From an uncultured Flavobacteriaceae bacterium (GTDB taxonomy: Bacteria; Bacteroidota; Bacteroidia; Flavobacteriales; Flavobacteriaceae): 49,112 nucleotides of DNA. Both the position numbers and the translations under genes were made by a program. Under the pieces are notes generated by a model, which did not search any database, was not told the DNA's origin, and worked only from the letters and a program-made list of their open reading frames with translations. Below are positions 45,001 through 49,112 of the stretch, piece by piece (the first letter of the stretch is position 1; each line of letters begins with the position of its first letter). The DNA lies in the NCBI GenBank assembly GCA_937959395.1, contig CALGLR010000018.1, forward strand, positions 1-49,112. The letters are read 5' to 3'.

Positions 45001-45497
45001 GTAGATTTCCAAATTCCACCAGCTGGCGCACCTGCAAAATATGTATTTGAATTATTGGGATCTTTTACTACTACATTTACACGTCCTTGACCTGGTGACC
45101 ATGATCCCGTTTCTGCATGAGAAAAAGGGCCTACAGGTTGCCAGTCACTCGTAAGTGAAGATGCGTTTCTTTGTGATTGCTCCGATTTCAAATTTTGAAT
45201 CTCTAAGTAAGTGTCCCATAATTCTTTTGCCGTTGGTAAAGTACCATCTTCTTTTACATGGTTTTCCCAATATGCTTCCCACCTTTTAAAGGGTTTATAA
45301 CCACTACCTTTCAAATTAGGATCTCTTGTTTCCCAATAAGTATTAAACGCATTTACCGTTTCTTGAAAAGTAACTGGATTGTTAGAACTTTGTCTTGCTT
45401 GGTAGTTTAGATCTTTCATCCATGGAGCGTCCTGATTGAATTGAGCTTGAGCCATGGTGAAACTAATGGCACATGCCAGTAATAGTAGTTTTTTCAT
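42084..45497 (-). CDS. Large secreted Asp-box propeller protein, T9SS-exported
   Basis: The 1137-residue protein has a signal peptide (ending FTMAQAQ), an N-terminal helical region (about 20-110), and a long beta-propeller segment (about 115-760) with at least eight Asp-box motifs of the form KSTNGGxSF/W, as in VPS10/sortilin and sialidase propellers. A CARDB-like domain (about 765-865), a jelly-roll-like domain (about 870-1050) and a T9SS type A sorting domain (about 1065-1137) follow. Sialidase catalytic residues are not evident, so it is more likely a binding or scaffold protein at the cell surface. Related proteins are often annotated as glycosyl hydrolase because of the repeats. Confidence 0.85.
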   Translation of the reverse strand: MKKLLLLACAISFTMAQAQFNQDAPWMKDLNYQARQSSNNPVTFQETVNAFNTYWETRDPNLKGSGYKPFKRWEAYWENHVKEDGTLPTAKELWDTYLEIQNLKSEQSQRNASSLTSDWQPVGPFSHAETGSWSPGQGRVNVVVKDPNNSNTYFAGAPAGGIWKSTNGGSTWITTTDNLPQIGVSGIAIDPDNSNIVYIATGDDDAGDSESVGVLKSTDGGMTWNTTGLNASNSPSSMNDIYVDEDNSQIITVATNEGVYKSTNGGTNWSVASGTSGRNMRDLKIKPNTSSVAYSVSASRFYKSTDGGNSFSQVTSGLPTSGISRLVIDITPANPNVVYVLAADNNNAFKGIYKSTNSGNSFTQVASLAATGDIFGSTQSWYDLAFAVSDTNENLLFVGVLNVWRGTVSGNSSSFTRINNWSSPNQASYTHADIHYMRYFDGELLVGSDGGFYKSTNNGNAFTDLTEGMQISQFYRIAVSKQTSDKMVGGLQDNGGYALNNDRWQNYYGADGMDTAVDPQNSNIYYGFIQSGGGLYISNNSGAGLSTNVNGPESGNWITPLAMNSDRELYAGYSRLYRLNGNSFTAVSPAFSSKIDVLEIDDLEPDNIYVAINGSLQKSTNRGSSFTEVESFSRNITSIEVNNDNSNIIYVTTSNNVYKSTNGGNSFTSINNGLPSGIGRNIIKHQKGNAKNAIFLGASIGVYRYDDDTQTWSLFSNGLPNSPVRDLDINISDQKITAATYGRGIWQSELVDGLAPNDVKLVSVGSFGNTISCDTEITPEIVVRNNGLNTINEVELTYTVDGTDTVFNWTGTIASEANQTINLPQISLGRGLHTFSVVANITNDTDATNNSSQEQIILANDVGAVNTVNTFESSNDELLVYDEGAPTQYWTRGIPTGTLLNDSSNPSNNVYGTNLSGDHGDNIKSYLVSQCYDLTTVSEPILKFNLAFELEQDFDIVYVEYSLNEGVSWSVLGAASDPKWYNSSKASGGADCQNCPGAQWTGVEATLEEYSYDLSALNSETKFQYRFVFHSDGGVVEEGAIVDNPIIVSRTLSVDEFKTNSFAVYPNPSKGLFNIKSSSNTFDYSVNDVTGKQIVSKKQVNLNSGIYKLDISNYASGIYFLNITTSNSKVTKKLILK

Positions 45498-45587
45498 AAA
45501 TTTCTTTTGTTAGTACAACAACAAAAATAAAATAAAAACTGAGGAATTCTAATGATTTAACACATTTAAGATCAAAATATTAAAGTA

Positions 45588-46133
45588 TTAATTCTTTTTT
45601 ATCACTTTAACCGATTTTTTCGTAATTAATAGACTATCGTTCGATCTTTTTAAGGCCACAACTCTTTTTACTTGATCATTTGGAATAGCAATTGACAAAA
45701 CATAATGTGCTATTTTCCATTCATTATCTTCTTTTTTCAATATTCCAGAACCTCTACAAATTTTCATTTGAGTATCTAACAATTCGTCAAACCAAACAAT
45801 ATTCTTGTCTTCAGAAACATATATATTACGTTCAAAAGAAGTAAAACTCCATGCTTTACCTTTATCAAAATAGGGTTTAGAGAATGTTTTAAACGCTTCG
45901 TTTTGCCAATTCTCTGTAGCATCAGTTCCTATAAATACTCCATCTTTAGTCATTAAACTAAAATAAGCATCGTAGTTTGCTTCAGCTGCAGCTTTATGCC
46001 AATTATCTACTACTTGATTAATCGTGTTTTTAATTGCATTATTAGAAGCAGCAACAGTTGTTACTTTTTTAGCACTACAAGAGAAAAAAATAAATACAGA
46101 TAGCATTGATAATAAGAAACTATTTTTAATCAT
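45588..46133 (-). CDS. SnoaL/NTF2-like lipoprotein
   Basis: The 181-residue protein has a lipoprotein signal (LSVFIFFSCSAKK) and an NTF2-like cone fold (about 35-155): VVDNWHKAAAEANYDAYFSL, MTKDGVFIGTDATENW and EWKIAHYVLSIAIPND are typical of the SnoaL_3/DUF4440 type. These small domains bind ligands or catalyse simple reactions; the function cannot be told. It starts 2 bp after the preceding gene stop, so the two small lipoproteins form one transcript. Confidence 0.85.
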   Translation of the reverse strand: MIKNSFLLSMLSVFIFFSCSAKKVTTVAASNNAIKNTINQVVDNWHKAAAEANYDAYFSLMTKDGVFIGTDATENWQNEAFKTFSKPYFDKGKAWSFTSFERNIYVSEDKNIVWFDELLDTQMKICRGSGILKKEDNEWKIAHYVLSIAIPNDQVKRVVALKRSNDSLLITKKSVKVIKKN

Positions 46134-46135
46134 AA

Positions 46136-46648
46136 TTAATAAGGCTTTACAATTTTTTGCGCGTCTTTTTCGTATTTTTTATTAATCTGCAATGTTAGAT
46201 TTGCATTCGCTTCAAAGACTTCCTTTAAAGCTTCTAGTCTTTCATCTTTAGAACTATTCGATAATTCTAATTGCTGTTTTAACTTATAAAGTTTTGTTTT
46301 AAGAACTAAGAATCTTGCTTTAATAGGTTCAGTATCTATTTTTTCTGGAATAGTAGTTTCCAATTCATTTAACGTTGAAATAAAAATTTCTTCATTATCT
46401 ACAAAAAATTCAAAATTAGCAGCTTTAAAACCCTCAATAGCATTAATAACATCATTATAAGTTTGCCATGAACCTATGGTGTTTTTCGCTTTAGCATCTA
46501 AAACATATTCTACATATTTAATCGCCCCAACATCTAACTTACTAATAACAAGAGTGTCTTGTTTAACATCTCCTTCTAGAACTACCGTTTTAACTTCTTT
46601 ATTACAGCTTACAATAAGTAGTAAAATTATAATACTTAAATACTTCAT
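46136..46648 (-). CDS. Hypothetical lipoprotein
   Basis: The 170-residue protein has a lipoprotein signal (IIILLLIVSCNKE, Cys15) and a mostly helical mature part (about 40-165) with heptad-like Leu/Lys spacing in the last 70 residues (RFLVLKTKLYKLKQQLEL). I do not recognise the family. It is first in a two-gene operon with the SnoaL-like lipoprotein (2 bp gap), so a joint envelope role is likely. Confidence 0.75.
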   Translation of the reverse strand: MKYLSIIILLLIVSCNKEVKTVVLEGDVKQDTLVISKLDVGAIKYVEYVLDAKAKNTIGSWQTYNDVINAIEGFKAANFEFFVDNEEIFISTLNELETTIPEKIDTEPIKARFLVLKTKLYKLKQQLELSNSSKDERLEALKEVFEANANLTLQINKKYEKDAQKIVKPY

Positions 46649-46779
46649 GCTTTTTTCTTTACATACAAATATATTGTATTAGATACTTTTTTAATGTTTA
46701 AGAAATAATAATTACCCACTTTTAGAATAAATACTTTTAAATCTTCCTATTTTTGGCACACACTAAAAATAAATGTTTG

Positions 46780-47724
46780 ATGTCATCAAAAATTTTAATT
46801 GTGGGAGCTGCTGGGCAAATAGGTTCTGAGCTAACAACAAAACTAAGAAGTATTTATGGAAAGGACAATGTAATTGCCAGCGATATAAACTATAATAATA
46901 CTGAGCTTGTTAATTCTGGTATTTTCGAAATTGTAGATGCAAAGGATTATGTTTCTTTAAAGGTTTGCTGTGAAAAATATAACATTGATACTATTTATTT
47001 AATGGCCGCAATGTTAAGCGCAACAGGTGAAAAGTACCCAATGAAAGCTTGGGATTTAAATATGGAATCGCTTTTTAACGTTTTAAACCTGGCTAAGGCT
47101 AAATTTGTCAATAAAATTTTCTGGCCATCAAGCATTGCTGTTTTTGGACCAACAACTCCAAAAGAAAATACGCCTCAATATACGATTATGGAACCCAATA
47201 CGGTTTATGGAATGACTAAACAAGTTGGGGAACGATGGTGCCAATATTATAATGAAAAATATAATGTAGACGTAAGAAGTATTCGCTACCCAGGTATTAT
47301 AAGCTGGAAAACACTTCCAGGTGGAGGAACTACAGATTATGCAATTGATATATACCATAAAGCATTAGCAGAAGGTAAATACAATTGTTTTTTAACTGAA
47401 GATACTGAATTACCTATGATGTTTATGGATGATGCCATTGAAGCTACCGTTTCAATTATGTCTGCAAATAGTGATTCTATTAAAATTCGTTCTTCATACA
47501 ATTTAAGTGCAGTAAGTTACACCCCTAAACAAGTAGCAGATTCTATAAAAAAGCACATTCCAGACTTCAAAATCTCTTACACCCCTGATTTTAGACAAGA
47601 TATCGCTAATGGTTGGCCAAAAAGCATTGATGATACTGAAGCAAGGAATGACTGGAATTGGAACCATAGTTTTGATTTAAAGCTTATTACTAATGAAATG
47701 TTAAAGCAATTAGCCAAAAATTAG
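46780..47724 (+). CDS. L-threonine 3-dehydrogenase, short-chain (epimerase-like) type
   Basis: The 314-residue enzyme has the NAD-binding motif GAAGQIG near the N-terminus and the catalytic segment SSIAVFGPTTPKENTPQY followed by VYGMTKQ (YxxxK). RYPGIISW and PGGGTTDYA are characteristic of the GalE-like threonine dehydrogenases known from flavobacteria. These oxidise L-threonine to 2-amino-3-ketobutyrate with NAD+. I start it at ATG 46780 (MSSKILIVGAAG); an in-frame TTG at 46753 would add nine residues without family support. It should not be taken as the missing GalE, since the segments above are threonine-dehydrogenase specific. Confidence 0.92.
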   Translation: MSSKILIVGAAGQIGSELTTKLRSIYGKDNVIASDINYNNTELVNSGIFEIVDAKDYVSLKVCCEKYNIDTIYLMAAMLSATGEKYPMKAWDLNMESLFNVLNLAKAKFVNKIFWPSSIAVFGPTTPKENTPQYTIMEPNTVYGMTKQVGERWCQYYNEKYNVDVRSIRYPGIISWKTLPGGGTTDYAIDIYHKALAEGKYNCFLTEDTELPMMFMDDAIEATVSIMSANSDSIKIRSSYNLSAVSYTPKQVADSIKKHIPDFKISYTPDFRQDIANGWPKSIDDTEARNDWNWNHSFDLKLITNEMLKQLAKN

Positions 47725-47820
47725 AATTTCATTTTATCAAAACACAATTATGGCTTGAAATTTGCGTTATTTAAATTGAATTAATAACCAATTACAAATA
47801 AGCGACTTAAACAATAAGCC

Positions 47821-48384
47821 ATGAAAAAAATTACACTATTATTTTTACTAGTATCATTTATATCTTTTAGTCAAGAACAATTTACTTATGGAGGCAATGG
47901 TCTTAATAAAACATTTCTAGTAAATAAGGCTGAAAATTTAACGCAACAACAATTATTCGATAAAGCAACAACTTGGATTAAGGCGAACCATCAACAGTCT
48001 GATATGGTAGTGACCAAAGTAGTTGAGGGTAATAATAAAATTACGTTTACTGGTTTAAAGAAAAACTATATTAATTTTAGCGCTATTGGAAATCAAATTT
48101 TCTTTAATGTAAGATATACTATCGCATTAGCTTTTAAAGACGGACGTTATAAATTCGATGTTATCAAAATTGAAAAGAAAGCACAAGGACATAACCGAAA
48201 AGGAAAAGATTGGGCTGAAATCCCTTTAAATAACGGCAGTAAACTTTATGGTAAAAATGGCAAGCTAACACCACTAGGTAAAGCACAAACAGTTAAGATA
48301 CCTCAGCTTTTAAATGATTTGAACAAAAACTTACTTGACCATATTAAAAGTGTTGCTAAAGCGACAGATAATGGGGATTGGTAA
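47821..48384 (+). CDS. DUF4468-like exported protein
   Basis: The 187-residue protein has a signal peptide (LLFLLVSFISFSQ) and a domain of the DUF4468 type (LTQQQLFDKATTWIKANH at about 40-57, then a strand-rich middle with VRYTIALAFKDGRYKFDVI). DUF4468 proteins are common in Bacteroidota, share a TBP-like fold, and have no known function. It has its own strong terminator at 48405-48448. Confidence 0.8.
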   Translation: MKKITLLFLLVSFISFSQEQFTYGGNGLNKTFLVNKAENLTQQQLFDKATTWIKANHQQSDMVVTKVVEGNNKITFTGLKKNYINFSAIGNQIFFNVRYTIALAFKDGRYKFDVIKIEKKAQGHNRKGKDWAEIPLNNGSKLYGKNGKLTPLGKAQTVKIPQLLNDLNKNLLDHIKSVAKATDNGDW

Positions 48385-48404
48385 AAAGAAACCCTCTTTA
48401 AATA

Positions 48405-48448
48405 ATAAAATAAGAAATCCTGCTATTAAGCAGGATTTCTTATTTTAT
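48405..48448 (+). terminator. Strong terminator, 20-bp perfect stem
   Basis: ATAAAATAAGAAATCCTGCT (48405-48424) is exactly complementary to 48429-48448, with a 4-base loop, 20 bp after the DUF4468-like gene stop. The A/T-rich stem base supplies the U-tract on either strand. Confidence 0.85.
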
Positions 48449-48540
48449 ATCTTCATTTAAACCAATTAACAATACAATTTAATTCTTCATATACCATTCT
48501 AAACTTGTTTCAGGGTTCTATCATAAAGCATAAGAACATA

Positions 48541-48576
48541 AAAACAAAAAAGCCACTTACATTGCTGTAAACGGCT
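48541..48576 (-). terminator. Terminator of the broken GIY-YIG gene
   Basis: On the minus strand AGCCGTTTAC pairs with GTAAGTGGCT (positions 48576-48567 and 48560-48551) and is followed by a T-rich run (A-rich 48541-48550 on the plus strand). It ends transcripts from the GIY-YIG remnant. Confidence 0.65.
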
Positions 48577-48593
48577 GTGTTTTGCTCCTCCTT

Positions 48594-48649
48594 CCCGATG
48601 ACTATCGGGACAAGCAATAGGCTCGAACTAACCCCGATAGCTATCGGGG
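48594..48649. repeat. Two CCCGAT-type palindromes
   Basis: CCCGATGACTATCGGG (48594-48609, one central mismatch) and the perfect 18-bp palindrome CCCCGATAGCTATCGGGG (48632-48649) stand 22 bp apart, in the 3' flank of the GIY-YIG remnant. Such palindromes are dispersed in flavobacterial intergenic DNA. Confidence 0.65.
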
Positions 48650-48655
48650 CTCTGA

Positions 48656-48854
48656 TTAACTAATAGTTTTGTATTTCAAAAACAGCTTTTCAAAAATTTC
48701 TGGATACGTCTTCAAGTTTTCTATATAAGTTTTACTCTTCATATTTTTAATATGCTGTTCAACTTTTAAGGCCTATTCTTTACTAATACAAATCATACTA
48801 TGAAACAAAACCCAATCTCTTGCTTTTCCCCGTAAATTTATGAGGACTCGAATT
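48656..48854 (-). pseudogene. GIY-YIG nuclease family remnant, cut by IS insertion
   Basis: The minus-strand frame reads GKARDWVLFHSMICISKE, a TAG stop (48773-48775), then ALKVEQHIKNMKSKTYIENL and KTYPEIFEKLFLKYKTIS before the end. This is the C-terminal half of short flavobacterial GIY-YIG proteins, in which the stop position normally holds Gln or similar. The GIY-YIG motif itself is missing because the second IS copy begins at 48855. Both the internal stop and the IS make it non-functional. Confidence 0.75.
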
Positions 48855-49112
48855 GGATCAAGACAAAAAGTTGTGGAGTAACTAAAAATGGAAGAACTTT
48901 GCTATAAAAAATTCTATGTCCTCAGACGCTTTATTTTTAGCAGCTAATTTATTACTTCCCGAAGTATTGGTAAGCCATTTTGATTTAACCAAACACGAGA
49001 TTAAAAACCAAGAAATACACTTCTATTTTACAGAGTTAAATACTACTCCTATAGGTTTCAAAGGAGCTACACTTCATTCCAAAGGCTTTTTTCCAGAGGC
49101 GACAATTCAAGA
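48855..49112 (+). mobile_element. Right-hand IS copy (ISAon1-like), 5' part
   Basis: This copy starts GGATCAAGAC at 48855, inside the GIY-YIG remnant, and continues past the window edge. Its first 141 bp match the left-hand copy in reverse with one difference. The transposase region begins at 48916. The two copies point outward, with their 5' ends facing each other across 48.7 kb. Confidence 0.85.
48916..49112 (+). CDS. Transposase N-terminal region, partial (ISAon1-like)
   Basis: The first 65 codons are present: MSSDALFLAANLLLPEVLVS, HFDLTKHEIKNQEIHFYF, then FKGATLHSKGFFPEATIQ. The pattern of a short leader, HF(D/E)-x-x-K, ExHFYFxEL and SKGFxPExT(I/V) is that of the separate N-terminal region protein of ISAon1-type elements, which precede a DDE transposase frame. 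The catalytic part lies outside the window. A longer frame from ATG at 48888 is closed by a stop, so 48916 is the start. Confidence 0.75.
   Translation, partial: MSSDALFLAANLLLPEVLVSHFDLTKHEIKNQEIHFYFTELNTTPIGFKGATLHSKGFFPEATIQ

Noticed and set aside
42084-45497. Sialidase or other glycosidase call for the Asp-box protein
   Set aside because: Asp-boxes are structural. I saw no catalytic Arg triad or Tyr/Glu pair, so only a propeller call is made.
46780-47724. Epimerase-fold gene as the missing galE of the Leloir pathway
   Set aside because: The segments SSIAVFGPTTPKENTPQY, RYPGIISW and PGGGTTDYA are those of short-chain threonine dehydrogenase, and the gene is 20 kb from the galactose locus.
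48551-48660. tRNA-like element near the GIY-YIG remnant (GTTCGA core)
   Set aside because: A TTCGA stretch is present, but no acceptor stem, anticodon arm or D-arm can be folded.
1-49112. Whole window as a composite transposon
   Set aside because: The segment contains ordinary chromosomal genes (hflX, ssb, peptidases), and only the 5' parts of the IS copies are visible. A contig ending in repeats explains it more simply.

Overview
This window is AT-rich DNA from a member of the Bacteroidota, almost certainly a marine flavobacterium (family Flavobacteriaceae). The evidence is a SusC/SusD pair, three proteins with type IX secretion (T9SS) sorting domains, LytTR/LytS-type two-component proteins, -7 boxes of the TAnnTTTG type, and a PL6 alginate-lyase-like enzyme. 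No rRNA, tRNA or CRISPR was seen. Both ends lie inside copies of one ISAon1-like insertion sequence in opposite orientation: 1-141 is the reverse complement of 48855-48995 with one mismatch. The window may therefore be a contig that stops at a multicopy repeat.

Layout. 1-500: IS end and a broken DinB-like gene. 504-5941: MuiA-like protein, GNAT acetyltransferase, HflX, an endonuclease/exonuclease/phosphatase-family protein and a CAP lipoprotein. 6008-9184: a large propeller sensor whose histidine-kinase core has lost its key residues. 9181-26147: a sugar-utilisation locus. 26222-28933: SSB and a small operon (DUF6265-like, GNAT, zinc-ribbon protein, GIDE-domain protein). 29469-33567: LytTR regulator and LytS-type kinase, a Cys-rich lipoprotein, and an S74/T9SS protein. 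34091-36985: CBS protein and M28 peptidase. 36991-39462: multidomain PL6 lyase. 39793-48384: M13 peptidase, a large Asp-box propeller protein, two small lipoproteins, short-chain threonine dehydrogenase and a DUF4468 protein. 48551-49112: remnant of a GIY-YIG gene cut by the second IS copy.

The centre of interest is 9181-26147. One minus-strand run encodes SusC, SusD, a GH36 alpha-galactosidase without signal peptide, an SGLT-type Na+ symporter, and a single 1055-residue protein that joins glycerol kinase (GlpK) to glycerol-3-phosphate dehydrogenase (GlpD). Diverging from it are galK, a LacI regulator and galT. A GntR-type and a Nudix-type regulator sit between. Read together, the locus looks built to import a small alpha-galactosyl-glycerol intact, split it in the cytoplasm, and feed both halves into metabolism. 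Galactose would go through GalK/GalT and glycerol through GlpK-GlpD. Floridoside, the main soluble photoassimilate of many red algae, is the obvious candidate. There is no glpF, no secreted glycanase and no mutarotase, which fits intracellular release. This substrate assignment is inference.

Two regulatory patterns stand out. The 9-mer TTAACGTAA occurs at both the susC and the galK promoters. Two TTGGTTAACCAA palindromes flank the start of the PL6 gene.
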